64,000 nucleotides of DNA from Propylenella binzhouense (GCF_009866965.1 NZ_SPKJ01000001.1:1-64000), one strand, 5' to 3'; shown: positions 8,117 to 17,074, numbered from the stretch's first letter. Notes: generated by a model not told the origin, from the letters alone. Made by a program: numbers and translations.

Positions 8117-8122
8117 AAAAAA

Positions 8123-8226
8123 CGCCGGCTGCCACTCCGGGGCCGGCGGCGATCGGTTGGGCGCCAACGGCGCCCGGCGTTCGCCATGAAGTCTTGTATC
8201 CATGTTGCTCAAAGGAGGATGTGGCT
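8123..8226 (+). promoter_or_regulatory. ROSE-like RNA thermometer in the hsp20-1 leader
   Basis: Three hairpins can be drawn. The first pairs CGCCGGC (8123-8129) with GCCGGCG (8142-8148). The second pairs GGGCGCC (8159-8165) with GGCGCCC (8169-8175). The third spans 8200-8224 and pairs CCATGTTGCTC with GAGGATGTGG around a loop of AAAG, with the G of TTGCT unpaired. This sequesters the AGGAGG Shine-Dalgarno just before the ATG at 8227. The UUGCU opposite AGGA arrangement with weak U-G pairs is the signature of ROSE elements controlling small heat-shock genes in rhizobia. Drawn by hand, not computed. Confidence 0.75.
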
Positions 8227-8709
8227 ATGAGCACCGTTTTGGATTTCTCTCCCTTGTTCCGGTCGAGCGTCGGCTTCGACCGAATGTTGAACGCGCTCGA
8301 GAATGCGAGGCGCGTCGCGTCCATCGACAATTGGCCGCCCTACGACATCGTCAAGACGGGTGAGGACGAGTACCGCATCACCATGGCGGTGGCCGGTTTC
8401 ACCGAGGACGAACTGACCATCACGCAGGAGCAGAACATGCTCATGGTGGCGGGCCAGAAGTCCGGCGTGACTGAAGAGAACGGGCAATATCTGCATCGCG
8501 GTATTGCGGGCCGTGCCTTCCAGCGCCGCTTCGAACTTGCCGACCACGTGAAGGTCGTCGGCGCCAGCCTTGTCAACGGCCTGCTGACGGTCGAGCTGAA
8601 GCGCGAAATTCCCGAGGAAATGAAGCCGCGCCGGATCGCGATCGGGACTGGCGAGACGCTGCCGAGGGTCGAGGCCAGACAGGCCGAGCCCGAGAAGCTC
8701 GCCGCCTGA
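8227..8709 (+). CDS. Small heat-shock protein Hsp20 (IbpA-like), copy 1
   Basis: An ATP-independent holdase chaperone of 160 residues. The alpha-crystallin domain (about 35-135) shows YDIVKTGEDEYRITMAVAGF, the FQRRFELADHVKV segment and VNGLLTVELKREIPEE; the C-terminal tail PRRIAIG holds the I-x-I-like anchor. The start at 8227 is chosen because AAAGGAGG lies 8-15 bases upstream; an upstream in-frame ATG at 8194 falls inside the ROSE leader. The N-terminus VLDFSPLFRSSVGFDRM is of the IbpA/HspA type. Heat control by the ROSE-like leader is likely. Confidence 0.93.
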   Translation: MSTVLDFSPLFRSSVGFDRMLNALENARRVASIDNWPPYDIVKTGEDEYRITMAVAGFTEDELTITQEQNMLMVAGQKSGVTEENGQYLHRGIAGRAFQRRFELADHVKVVGASLVNGLLTVELKREIPEEMKPRRIAIGTGETLPRVEARQAEPEKLAA

Positions 8710-8739
8710 GGCTTTCCGTCAACGCGGTTTCTGCAAGGT

Positions 8740-8758
8740 GCCGGGCAGCGTGCCCGGC
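8740..8758 (+). terminator. Hairpin after hsp20-1
   Basis: GCCGGGCA (8740-8747) pairs with TGCCCGGC (8751-8758) around a 3-base loop. No T-run follows, so it may only attenuate or protect the 3' end. It sits between the first two hsp20 genes. Confidence 0.4.
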
Positions 8759-8804
8759 GCCCCGGGAAAGCTTTGCCAAACAACGAACAGAAAGGAGAAG
8801 CAGT

Positions 8805-9311
8805 ATGAGTGTGCGTGATCTGATTCCGTGGGGTCGCTCCAGCAACCAGGCCCCCATTGTGTTTCGCGACGACGATCGCAACCCGTTTCTCTCGCTGCAC
8901 CGCGAAGTGAATCGGCTTTTCGACGACGTCTTCCGCTCGTTCGACAGCCGCCTGCCGGCCTTCGGCTCGCTGTCGTCGTTCAGCGCGGCTTGGCCGAATG
9001 TCGAGATCTCCGACACCGACAAGGAGATCAAGGTGAACGCGGAAGTGCCCGGCCTCGAGGAAAAGGACATCGAGGTTCTGCTCGATGACGGCGTTCTGAC
9101 GCTGAAGGGCGAGAAGCGCTCGGAAACTGAGGACAAGGACAAGCAGTTCTCGGAACGATTCTATGGCCGCTTCGAGCGCCGCATCCCGCTCGGCGTCGAG
9201 GTCGAGGAAGACAAAATCGACGCGCGCTTCAAGAACGGCGTGCTGAGCATCGTACTGCCAAAGAGCGCGAAGGCGCAGTCGCAGGTGAAGCGCATAGCGA
9301 TCAAAAGCTGA
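8805..9311 (+). CDS. Small heat-shock protein Hsp20, copy 2
   Basis: A 168-residue Hsp20 of the class A type: MSVRDLIPWG start, FLSLHREVNRLFDDVF N-terminal arm, alpha-crystallin domain about 65-160 (VEISDTDKEIKVNAEVPGLE, GRFERRIPLGVEVEEDKID, FKNGVLSIVLPK) and the C-terminal KRIAI tail with an I-x-I-like anchor. GGAG lies about 8 bases before the ATG and can pair with an upstream GCUUUGCC (8770-8777). It is 95 bases after copy 1 and is closed by a hairpin at 9321. Confidence 0.93.
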   Translation: MSVRDLIPWGRSSNQAPIVFRDDDRNPFLSLHREVNRLFDDVFRSFDSRLPAFGSLSSFSAAWPNVEISDTDKEIKVNAEVPGLEEKDIEVLLDDGVLTLKGEKRSETEDKDKQFSERFYGRFERRIPLGVEVEEDKIDARFKNGVLSIVLPKSAKAQSQVKRIAIKS

Positions 9312-9320
9312 CAGGCCTGA

Positions 9321-9355
9321 CTGCTGACGGCGGGCCGACTGGCTGCCGTCAGCAG
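9321..9355 (+). terminator. Terminator-like hairpin after hsp20-2
   Basis: CTGCTGACGGC (9321-9331) pairs perfectly with GCCGTCAGCAG (9345-9355) around 13 bases. There is only a weak T content after it (CATCCTT). Placed directly behind the stop of hsp20-2. Confidence 0.6.
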
Positions 9356-9385
9356 CATCCTTCGCCAGAATGGGAGGGATAGGCA

Positions 9386-10120
9386 ATGATGGAGAACATC
9401 AGACAGACGGAGAATAGCAGATCAGCCACGGTGGCGCGGACATGGCCCTTCAACGACAATCGGGTTCAGCCGCTTTCGATGGGGCGCTCGGTTTTCCCGG
9501 AGGATGCCGTCGCCCACATCTACAAGCCGTCCCGCTCGGTGATGACTTCGGGAAAGGCGCGCACGAGGGGCTGGAAGCTCCGTTTTGAGCCGCGCCGCGC
9601 ACCCTTCATCGAGCCGCTGATGGGTTGGACCGGCAGCGATGACACGCTGACTCAGGTCGAGCTCAGCTTTCCGACGCTCGATTCGGCGGTTCGCTACGCT
9701 GAACGGCAAGGTCTGAACTATGTCGTGGAGGGCGACGTGCACCGCGCTCCGATAGCAGCTCGCGCGGGGCGTATGATGCATTCGTTCTCCGACGCTACCC
9801 TGAAGAAGCTCGGCCTGACGCATCTTCAGGGAACTTACGGAAAGGCTCTGGAGGACGCGGCCAACCGAAACGATCCTGTAGGCGCGGAACACTGGGATTC
9901 GCCAATGCAGCTTCTGGCTGACGCGACTTTGTCGCACGACGCCAAGCGATCGATCCTGATGAACTGGGCCTATACGGAGTACCTGATCGATCAGGCGACG
10001 AACGAGGGTATGCCGGAAAACGATCGCCCCTCTCGTCTGGACGAGGTGGAGCAGGCCTTGCTGGCGCTTGAACGCGAGGTCGCGGCCGGCGGCGCCCGCA
10101 GCACACGAAAGGCGGCGTGA
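9386..10120 (+). CDS. NDUFS4-like (ETC complex I subunit) protein with a helical C-terminal domain
   Basis: Residues about 30-140 look like the ETC complex I subunit / NDUFS4 family (AHIYKPSRSVMTSGKARTRG, then WKLRFEPRRAPFIEPLMGWT, LSFPTLDSAVRYAERQGLNY). In complex I this fold is an accessory subunit of the hydrophilic arm. The C-terminal part (about 175-240) is a separate helical domain (LLADATLSHDAKRSILMNWA, PSRLDEVEQALLALEREV) that recurs in alphaproteobacterial stress proteins. At 244 residues it is much longer than the housekeeping subunit of about 100. Its place among hsp20 and rpoZ-like genes suggests a stress role rather than a core respiratory one (inference). GGGAGG lies upstream of the tandem ATG codons. 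Confidence 0.75.
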   Translation: MMENIRQTENSRSATVARTWPFNDNRVQPLSMGRSVFPEDAVAHIYKPSRSVMTSGKARTRGWKLRFEPRRAPFIEPLMGWTGSDDTLTQVELSFPTLDSAVRYAERQGLNYVVEGDVHRAPIAARAGRMMHSFSDATLKKLGLTHLQGTYGKALEDAANRNDPVGAEHWDSPMQLLADATLSHDAKRSILMNWAYTEYLIDQATNEGMPENDRPSRLDEVEQALLALEREVAAGGARSTRKAA

Positions 10121-10129
10121 GGTGCGACC

Positions 10130-10540
10130 ATGGACCCGTCCGTCGTCTTTGATTGCGAAAGGGTTCTGCCGAACCGCTTCGCGCTGACCTTGGCAGCGGC
10201 CGCGCGTAGCCGGGCGCTTAACAGGGGACATTCTCCGCGGATCGCCCGGCCGGCGGCCAGCACGGTCGACCTCGCGCTGCACGAGATCGCTGCAAACGCC
10301 TTCACGGAGGAGGAACTCGCCCCCTTCCTGCCGAGCCAGGACGGCGCGAGGCTGCTTCCGCCTCCGGCAGGCCCCGCGCGTCGGGCCGACGCGGCTGCGC
10401 CGCTCTCTCTCGAAGCCAGATCTTTTACTGATGATTGTCATCGCGGGACCGCTTGCGGGTGGGGCATGCAGACGCCTGCTGGTGACGCATCCAACCGACA
10501 AGGAGGAATGAACAATGGCAAACTCACTGTCTTCCAGTAA
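10130..10540 (+). CDS. RNA polymerase omega-subunit paralogue
   Basis: The first 70 residues match the omega (RpoZ) pattern: VVFDCERVLPNRFALTLAAA, AARSRALNRG, LALHEIAANAFTEEELAPFL. Omega binds the beta-prime subunit and assists RNA polymerase assembly. The housekeeping gene normally sits elsewhere beside spoT, so this looks like an extra copy. After about residue 75 the sequence becomes proline- and arginine-rich and matches nothing I know; the frame overlaps the next start by 26 bases, so its end may be altered by a frameshift. It follows the NDUFS4-like gene after 9 bases. Confidence 0.6.
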   Translation: MDPSVVFDCERVLPNRFALTLAAAARSRALNRGHSPRIARPAASTVDLALHEIAANAFTEEELAPFLPSQDGARLLPPPAGPARRADAAAPLSLEARSFTDDCHRGTACGWGMQTPAGDASNRQGGMNNGKLTVFQ

Positions 10541-10880
10541 CCGGACGGCCTTCGATGTCGTCAACATCGTTGCCGGTCTCGGTCTTCTGCTCTCACCTTG
10601 GTATTTGGGCTTCACGAACGAAGCCTATGCCGCGTGGAATGCCTGGATTGTAGGTGCTGCCGTCGCCGTGATCGCGGCTGCCGCTCTTTTTGCATTCCAT
10701 GAAGCTGAAGAGTGGGTCAATCTGGTGGCTGGCCTCTGGGCCGTGCTCGCGCCCTGGGTGCTCGGCTTCTCAGCAGTTACGGTCGCGATGTGGGCGCATG
10801 TGATTGCCGGCATCGTGGTGGCTGTAGTGGCCGGCGCTTGCATCTGGTTCGTCCGTGGCCGCCCGCTCTCAACCGCGTGA
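10515..10880 (+). CDS. SPW repeat integral membrane protein
   Basis: A 121-residue membrane protein with two SPW-type repeats: VNIVAGLGLLLSPWYLGF and VNLVAGLWAVLAPWVLGF, each followed by a second hydrophobic helix, giving four membrane segments. Family function unknown. AAGGAGGA lies just before the ATG, stronger than any signal of the overlapping upstream frame. A GC-rich terminator-like hairpin follows at 10894. Confidence 0.88.
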   Translation: MANSLSSSNRTAFDVVNIVAGLGLLLSPWYLGFTNEAYAAWNAWIVGAAVAVIAAAALFAFHEAEEWVNLVAGLWAVLAPWVLGFSAVTVAMWAHVIAGIVVAVVAGACIWFVRGRPLSTA

Positions 10881-10893
10881 TGTATTTCGGCAG

Positions 10894-10923
10894 GACCGGC
10901 CCGGCCCGAACGCCGGGCCGGTC
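10894..10923 (+). terminator. Terminator-like hairpin after the SPW gene
   Basis: GACCGGCCCGGC (10894-10905) pairs perfectly with GCCGGGCCGGTC (10912-10923), loop of 6, followed by ATTGTGT. A very stable stem closing the hsp20-NDUFS4-omega-SPW cluster. Confidence 0.65.
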
Positions 10924-10993
10924 ATTGTGTCTTCCGTCTGACCTCAGACGGAAAGGAGGAGGCCAAACCGTCGGGTCAAACGGAGATTTGCTC

Positions 10994-12379
10994 ATGATCA
11001 GAAAGGATACCGTCGTCCATCGAGCCATCATCGCTTTCTGGGTGGCGGCTGCAATTGTAGTGGGACTGCCCTCTTACGCTGTCGGGCAGGCGGTTCCGGG
11101 CATAGCCGGGCAACTTCCGACGCTCGCGCCCGTGCTTGAACGGGTCACTCCCGCAGTCGTCAACATCTCTGTCATTTCGGAAACGCCCGCAGTGTCCAAC
11201 CCGCTCTACAACGACCCGTTTTTCCGGCGCTTCTTCGACCTGCCGGACACCCCGCCGCCTCAGCAGCGTATGAGCGCCGGTTCCGGTGTGATCGTCGACA
11301 CGGCGAGAGGCCATGTGCTCACCAATCACCACGTTGTGGCGAACGCCCGGGAAATCACGGTGACTCTGAAGGATGGGCGGCGCCTGCCTGCCGAGCTTAT
11401 CGGCTCGGACCAGGCGACGGATATCGCCTTGCTCAAGGTCGAGAGCCGCAATCTCGTCGCTTTGGAGATCGGCGACTCCGATCGTCTCAAGGTCGGGGAC
11501 TATGTGGTTGCGATAGGTAATCCGTTCGGTCTTGGTCAAACGGTGACCTCCGGTATCGTCAGCGCGCTTGGGCGCAGCGGGATCAACAACGAGGGCTATG
11601 AGGATTTCATCCAGACGGACGCCTCGATCAACCCCGGGAATTCGGGCGGCGCATTGGTCACGCTGGACGGCAAGCTCGTCGGTATCAACACAGCGATCCT
11701 CAGCCCGGCCGGCGGCAATATCGGCATAGGCTTCGCGGTGCCCAGCAATATGGCCGTCACCGTCATGAACCAACTTGTTGCTCATGGCGAGGTGCGGCGC
11801 GGCCGGGTCGGCATTGGCATCCAGGACGTCACTCCGGACCTCGCCGAGGCGCTGGGGCTTGGCGACCTGAGGGGTGCCGTGATCGCCAATGTCGAGTCAG
11901 GCTCACCGGCTGAGCGGGCCGGTTTGCGGGTTGGCGATGTCGTCACTGCCGTTGACGGACGGGCTGTTCTCGGATCGGCCGACTTGCGCAACCGGATCGG
12001 CCTCACGCCCGCTGGAACCGATGTCAGGCTGACGGTGGCGCGCAGCGACGGCGTGCGAGAGGTCAAGGTCCGGATCGAGGCCGGCGGGCGCCCCGCGTCC
12101 TCGCAGTTGGCCAGAACGGCTTTCGAAGGCGCAAGTCTGCGGAACGCTTCTCGCCAGGAAGCGCGAGAGGCCGGATCGGACGGCGTGATTGTCGATAGCG
12201 TAACTCCTGGAAGTCGCGCCGCTCGTGCTGGCCTTCGCCCGGGCGACATGATCTTGGCGATCAATCGGATGCCCGTGATATCGGTCGATGATATCCGCCG
12301 CCAGACCTCCGACCGTCTGGCCACACTCGCCGTAGAGTTGCTGCGGAACGGCGGCCGCCTGCTGCTGATCATCAGGTAA
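10994..12379 (+). CDS. Do-type periplasmic serine protease (DegP/DegQ family)
   Basis: An exported protease/chaperone of 461 residues. The N-terminus has a signal peptide (AIIAFWVAAAIVVGLPSYAV). The trypsin-like domain shows the triad His in TNHHVVANA, Asp in ATDIALLKV and Ser in NPGNSGGAL. Two PDZ domains follow (about 260-350, GVRRGRVGIGI-like start with ESGSPAERAGLRVGDV; and about 370-460, SVTPGSRAARAGLRPGDMI). The frame is open upstream to 10712, but that part overlaps the SPW gene; the ATG at 10994 directly precedes the signal peptide. FtsH follows after 15 bases, so the two probably form one unit. Confidence 0.9.
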   Translation: MIRKDTVVHRAIIAFWVAAAIVVGLPSYAVGQAVPGIAGQLPTLAPVLERVTPAVVNISVISETPAVSNPLYNDPFFRRFFDLPDTPPPQQRMSAGSGVIVDTARGHVLTNHHVVANAREITVTLKDGRRLPAELIGSDQATDIALLKVESRNLVALEIGDSDRLKVGDYVVAIGNPFGLGQTVTSGIVSALGRSGINNEGYEDFIQTDASINPGNSGGALVTLDGKLVGINTAILSPAGGNIGIGFAVPSNMAVTVMNQLVAHGEVRRGRVGIGIQDVTPDLAEALGLGDLRGAVIANVESGSPAERAGLRVGDVVTAVDGRAVLGSADLRNRIGLTPAGTDVRLTVARSDGVREVKVRIEAGGRPASSQLARTAFEGASLRNASRQEAREAGSDGVIVDSVTPGSRAARAGLRPGDMILAINRMPVISVDDIRRQTSDRLATLAVELLRNGGRLLLIIR

Positions 12380-12394
12380 CTGGAGAAGGCGGCG

Positions 12395-14230
12395 ATGGAA
12401 ATGGACAAGAAAACTCAGTTCAACATCTGGTACTGGATCGCGGCATTCTTCTTCCTGATGGCGTTTCAGTATGTGTTCACGACGGCCACGCAGGTGGCGC
12501 AGATTCCTTACAGTCAATTCGAGAGCTATCTGCGGGACGGGAGGATCGCCGAGGTGGCCGTGTCGGACCGCTTCATTCAAGGGCGGTTCAAAGAGCCCGT
12601 CGAGGGCCGGTCGATGTTCATCACGACGCGGGTTGAGCCGGACCTTGCCCGCGATTTGCAGCAGCACGGCGTCGTCGTCAGCGGCCAGATCGAAAGTACC
12701 TTCCTGCGCGACCTCCTGTCTTGGGTCATCCCCGTGGTGCTCTTCATCGGCATCTGGATGTTCATGCTCAAGAGAATGGGCGGGGGCATCGGCGGCGGAC
12801 TGATGCAAATCGGTAAGTCGAAGGCGAAGGTCTATGTCGAAAAAGATACGGGCGTGACATTCGATGATGTCGCTGGCGTCGACGAGGCAAAGGACGAGCT
12901 GAAGGAGATCGTCGACTTCCTCAAGGACCCGCAGGGTTATGGCCGGCTCGGCGGCCGTATGCCCAAGGGCGTCCTCCTCGTCGGCCCACCCGGCACCGGA
13001 AAGACGCTGCTGGCCAAGGCCGTCGCCGGCGAGGCCGGCGTCCCCTTCTTCTCGATCTCAGGGTCCGAGTTCGTCGAGATGTTCGTCGGCGTCGGCGCAG
13101 CCCGCGTGCGCGACCTGTTCGAGCAGGCCCGCGCCAAGGCGCCAGCGATTATCTTCATTGACGAACTTGATGCGCTCGGCCGAGCTCGCGGCATCGGGCC
13201 GCTTGTAGGCGGTCACGATGAGAAGGAGCAGACGCTCAATCAGCTCCTCGTCGAGCTGGACGGATTCGATTCGTCGACAGGCCTCGTACTGCTGGCCGCG
13301 ACCAACCGCCCCGAGATTCTCGACCCGGCGCTGCTGCGAGCCGGCCGCTTCGACCGTCAGGTCCTGGTCGACCGGCCCGACAAGACTGGTCGCATCCAGA
13401 TCCTGAACGTTCATCTGAAGAAGGCGAAGCTCGCGCCAGAGGTGGACGCGGAGAAAATTGCTGCGCTCACCCCGGGCTTCACGGGCGCCGACCTCGCGAA
13501 CCTCGTCAACGAGGCGACGCTGCTGGCGACGCGCCGCAAGGCCGACGCCGTCACGATGGAGGACTTCAACAACGCGGTCGAGCGCATCGTGGCGGGGCTG
13601 GAAAAGCGTAACCGTCTGCTCAACCCGAAGGAGCGCGAGATCGTCGCCTTTCACGAGACGGGCCATGCGCTGGTGGCCATGGCGCTGCCCGGCGTTGATC
13701 CGGTCCACAAGGTCTCCATCATCCCGCGCGGCGTCGGCGCGCTCGGCTACACGATCCAGCGGCCGACGGAGGATCGCTTTCTGATGACCCGGGAGGAACT
13801 GGAAAACAAGATGGCGGTGTTGCTCGGCGGACGCGCTGCGGAACGGATCATATTCGGGCATCTTTCGACGGGAGCCGCAGACGATCTCGCCAAGGTTACC
13901 GATATCGCACGCGCCATTGTCACGCGATATGGCATGACGGACCGGCTCGGCCACGTCGCGCTGGAGAAGGACCGCCGCTCGTACCTTGCTACGGACCAGC
14001 CCTACTACGGTCCGCAGGAGCGTGCCTATTCCGAGGAGACCGCCTCAGCGATCGATGAAGAGGTGAAGCGCATCGTGGACGAAACTTTCGAGAGGACCGT
14101 CGGACTTCTGCGCGAGCGCAGAGATGCATTGGAGCGGATCGCCCGAAAGCTCCTGGAAAAGGAGACGCTCGACGAAAAGGAGCTCGCCGCGCTGGCCAGG
14201 ATGAAACCAGTAGCAGCGGCCAACGCATGA
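12395..14230 (+). CDS. ftsH: ATP-dependent zinc metalloprotease FtsH
   Basis: A membrane-anchored AAA protease that degrades misfolded membrane proteins. The 611 residues show an N-terminal membrane helix ([18 protein letters not shown]), a periplasmic loop, a second helix ([19 protein letters not shown]), the AAA module with Walker A GPPGTGKT, Walker [12 protein letters not shown] and the [13 protein letters not shown] pore loop region, and the M41 peptidase site HETGH. The length is slightly below the usual 640 because the C-terminal tail is short. As this sits inside a stress island it is likely an extra copy. The kinase gene overlaps its stop by 4 bases. Confidence 0.95.
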   Translation: MEMDKKTQFNIWYWIAAFFFLMAFQYVFTTATQVAQIPYSQFESYLRDGRIAEVAVSDRFIQGRFKEPVEGRSMFITTRVEPDLARDLQQHGVVVSGQIESTFLRDLLSWVIPVVLFIGIWMFMLKRMGGGIGGGLMQIGKSKAKVYVEKDTGVTFDDVAGVDEAKDELKEIVDFLKDPQGYGRLGGRMPKGVLLVGPPGTGKTLLAKAVAGEAGVPFFSISGSEFVEMFVGVGAARVRDLFEQARAKAPAIIFIDELDALGRARGIGPLVGGHDEKEQTLNQLLVELDGFDSSTGLVLLAATNRPEILDPALLRAGRFDRQVLVDRPDKTGRIQILNVHLKKAKLAPEVDAEKIAALTPGFTGADLANLVNEATLLATRRKADAVTMEDFNNAVERIVAGLEKRNRLLNPKEREIVAFHETGHALVAMALPGVDPVHKVSIIPRGVGALGYTIQRPTEDRFLMTREELENKMAVLLGGRAAERIIFGHLSTGAADDLAKVTDIARAIVTRYGMTDRLGHVALEKDRRSYLATDQPYYGPQERAYSEETASAIDEEVKRIVDETFERTVGLLRERRDALERIARKLLEKETLDEKELAALARMKPVAAANA

Positions 14231-15033
14231 CGGAAGGCCTCTTTACCAACTTGGGAGACGCATCTGCTGAGTGCGCAGACGAACAGCGTCTGCGCGAACT
14301 ACAAAAGCTGGAGGCGCTGGGCAGACTTGCGGCCGGCATCGCTCATGACTTTAGAAATCTCATCATGGTCGTCCAGGCCGGCCTTCGGCTGATCGGCACA
14401 AAGCTGCGGGAGGGAGCGCCAGCGGCCGATGTGGACGCGCTCATTCACGAGATCATGCAGCGCACGCAGAATGCCCAGGCGCTCACCGGACATCTGTTGG
14501 CATTCTCGCGCAATCAGGTCCTGGCGCCAAAGATCGTGAACGTCAACGAACGAATTGCGTCGATAGCATCCATTCTCGGCCAGACGTTAGGCAGGGGTAT
14601 CGGCATTCGGACCGTATTGAATGAGGACGTCGGACTCGTGGAGGTCGATGCCGATCAGCTCGATGTCGCGCTGCTGAACCTCGCGGTCAACGGGCGGGAT
14701 GCCATGAATGGGTGCGGCACGCTGACGATCGAGACGAGCGTGGCAGCGGACGGGAGCGAGCCCGAGGACCAGCCGGGTTTCATCCGCGTCACGGTCAAGG
14801 ACACAGGGATCGGCATGGACGCCGAGACGAAGGCCAGAGCGTTCGAACCTTTCTTTACCCGCAAAGGCGACGTCAACGGCACAGGTCTCGGATTGAGCCA
14901 GGTGTATGGCTTCGTCGTACAGTCGGGTGGCCAAGTCCGCATCGATAGCGAATTGGGAACTGGGACCCAGGTGCATTTGTACTTACCACGGCGCGCGCGA
15001 GGCCACGACGCAGATCGAAGCGTGACCGTGTAA
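14227..15033 (+). CDS. Soluble sensor histidine kinase
   Basis: A 268-residue kinase without membrane segments or a recognisable sensor domain. The HisKA-type helix holds the phosphoacceptor His in [20 protein letters not shown]; the ATPase part shows the N box [41 protein letters not shown] and the final GTQVHLYLP. The ATGA overlap with ftsH couples the two. No response regulator is adjacent; the LuxR protein at 18093 lacks a receiver domain. Its partner is therefore unknown. Confidence 0.88.
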   Translation: MTEGLFTNLGDASAECADEQRLRELQKLEALGRLAAGIAHDFRNLIMVVQAGLRLIGTKLREGAPAADVDALIHEIMQRTQNAQALTGHLLAFSRNQVLAPKIVNVNERIASIASILGQTLGRGIGIRTVLNEDVGLVEVDADQLDVALLNLAVNGRDAMNGCGTLTIETSVAADGSEPEDQPGFIRVTVKDTGIGMDAETKARAFEPFFTRKGDVNGTGLGLSQVYGFVVQSGGQVRIDSELGTGTQVHLYLPRRARGHDADRSVTV

Positions 15034-15253
15034 GGGGGCCGGTCAAGACGGCCCGCCAGATCACATCGTAGAGCGCGATGAACCGCAGCCGGCGCTGGTC
15101 GGGCCTGCCTCTTTCACCTCCGCTACCCACGCGAAGGGGCCGCGACGAGGCAGCGTCCATTGCAAGTCAGGAGGATTCTGTCGTTCATCAATTCGATTTT
15201 CGTGTTGGAATGCTTACCTTTCTTTCGTGATGGCCAACTGATCGCACAACACC

Positions 15254-17074
15254 ATGCCGCATCACCAAACCGAGCTTATCGCAATGCTGGCCCTCGGGGT
15301 GGTGCTTGCCTTCGGGCTGGGACTGATTGCACGATTCCTGCGCCTGCCGCCTCTGATTGGCTATTTGCTGGCCGGGATTGCAATCGGTCCGAACACGCCC
15401 GGGTTTATCGGCGATGTGGGGTTGGCGGGCCAAATCTCCGAACTTGGTGTCATCCTTCTGATGTTCGGGGTTGGGCTGCATTTCTCCCTTAACGATCTCC
15501 TCGTCGTTCGTCGGATCGCAGTTCCAGGCGCAATCATCCAAATCGCTGGCGCCACGGCCATGGGTACTGTCCTGACAAAGGCGTGGGGATGGGACCTGAG
15601 CGCTGGGTTGGTGTTCGGACTTGCGCTTTCGGTTGCAAGCACTGTTGTGCTGCTGCGCGCGCTCGATGAGATGAACCTGCTCGACTCTGCCAACGGACGC
15701 ATTGCAGTCGGTTGGCTGGTTGTCGAGGACATTGCCATGGTCCTGGCGCTGGTGGTGCTGCCGGCTTTCGCTGTGCCGGCCGGGACGAATGATCCAGGCG
15801 CGGTAGGCCAGGCGGGAGCAACGAATCTCGGGTTCGCGATCGGGCTGACGCTGGCTAAGGTGGGCGCGTTCACGGCGCTCGTGCTGGTGGTCGGCCGGCG
15901 CGTCGTACCCTGGCTGCTCAAACAGGCAGCGCGCGCCGGTTCTCGGGAGCTCTTCACGCTGGCCGTCCTGGCGATAGCACTCGGCATTGCCTGTGGATCG
16001 GCGGAGTTGTTCGGGGTGTCCTTCGCACTTGGCGCCTTCTTCGCAGGTGTGGTGCTCAGTGAATCCGAATTGAGCCATCGGGCAGCCACCGAGTCTCTGC
16101 CGCTGCAGGATGCCTTCGCGGTGCTGTTTTTCGTCTCGGTCGGCATGCTGTTCGACCCCTCTGTCCTCATCCGGGATCCATTGGCAGTGATCGCTGTGGT
16201 CTTGGTGATCGTTGTAGGCAAGGCTCTTGCGGCCGCGGCGATTGTGGTCGCACTCGGCTATCCGCTTCCAACCGCTGTGATCGTCTCGGCCGCCTTGGCG
16301 CAGATTGGCGAGTTCTCCTTCATACTCGCTGAGTTCGGTGTGTCATTGAGGCTGATGCCAACGGAAGGCCGTGATCTTATCATTGCCGGAGCCTTGCTCT
16401 CGATTTCCCTCAACCCGTTTGTATTTGCCGTGGCGAAACTCGCCGAACCACGCCTGGCGAAACTGAGAGCTGGAGCCGGAACGAGTGCGCGCGCGGACCG
16501 CTTATCCGGTTTGGATATTGAAGAGCATGAGAGGAAATGGGCGGACCACGTTATTGTTGTTGGTGCCGGTCGGGTGGGGCGAACGGTCGCTGCGGCGCTA
16601 CGACAAGCAGGGGTGTCGCACATTGTGATCGAGCGCAATCGCCGACGTGCGGAAATATTCCGAGACGAGGGTGCCCCGGTGATACAGGGTGATGCCGCAG
16701 CGCCGGGCGTCTTTGAAGCTGCGGGGGCAGAACGCGCTCGCCTTATCGCTATTGCAGTTCCAGACGGCTATGAGGCCAGGCGTGTGCTGGAACGCGCCCG
16801 AGAAATAAACGCGCGCGTCGAGATTCTGGTACGCGCGCACAATGATTCAGATCGCTTGTATCTCTTGTCGCATGGCGCGACGCGGGCGATCTTGGGAGAG
16901 CACAATGCGGGTCTGGCGATAGCCGAGGCGACCCTCAGCGGGCTTGGTCTAGCGCGTGCGAAGGCAACGGCTACCGTGGATGCGCTACAGCAGGAGCAGG
17001 CGAAAACGGCTGATGCTTCTGGCTCTTCCGAGGAGATGCACGGTGCGCCAGAGTTGCGCCCTCACCAGGAGTAG
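15254..17074 (+). CDS. KefB/YbaL-type monovalent cation:proton antiporter
   Basis: A CPA2 transporter of 606 residues: about 12 membrane segments (ALGVVLAFGLGLIARFLRLP through the SLNPFVFAVAKLAEP segment), then a cytoplasmic RCK/TrkA-N domain (about 430-550) with VIVVGAGRVGRTVAAAL as nucleotide-binding loop. It would exchange K+ or Na+ for protons, helping pH or electrophile tolerance. KefB-type antiporters are a regular part of proteobacterial stress-tolerance loci. It stands alone; the gap of 220 bases before it shows no clear operator. Confidence 0.9.
   Translation: MPHHQTELIAMLALGVVLAFGLGLIARFLRLPPLIGYLLAGIAIGPNTPGFIGDVGLAGQISELGVILLMFGVGLHFSLNDLLVVRRIAVPGAIIQIAGATAMGTVLTKAWGWDLSAGLVFGLALSVASTVVLLRALDEMNLLDSANGRIAVGWLVVEDIAMVLALVVLPAFAVPAGTNDPGAVGQAGATNLGFAIGLTLAKVGAFTALVLVVGRRVVPWLLKQAARAGSRELFTLAVLAIALGIACGSAELFGVSFALGAFFAGVVLSESELSHRAATESLPLQDAFAVLFFVSVGMLFDPSVLIRDPLAVIAVVLVIVVGKALAAAAIVVALGYPLPTAVIVSAALAQIGEFSFILAEFGVSLRLMPTEGRDLIIAGALLSISLNPFVFAVAKLAEPRLAKLRAGAGTSARADRLSGLDIEEHERKWADHVIVVGAGRVGRTVAAALRQAGVSHIVIERNRRRAEIFRDEGAPVIQGDAAAPGVFEAAGAERARLIAIAVPDGYEARRVLERAREINARVEILVRAHNDSDRLYLLSHGATRAILGEHNAGLAIAEATLSGLGLARAKATATVDALQQEQAKTADASGSSEEMHGAPELRPHQE

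Noticed and set aside
8105-8118. CTGAACTAAATCAA as an Fnr-type site before hsp20-1
   Set aside because: The left half has a mismatch at the key C, and it overlaps the better-supported promoter of the ROSE leader.
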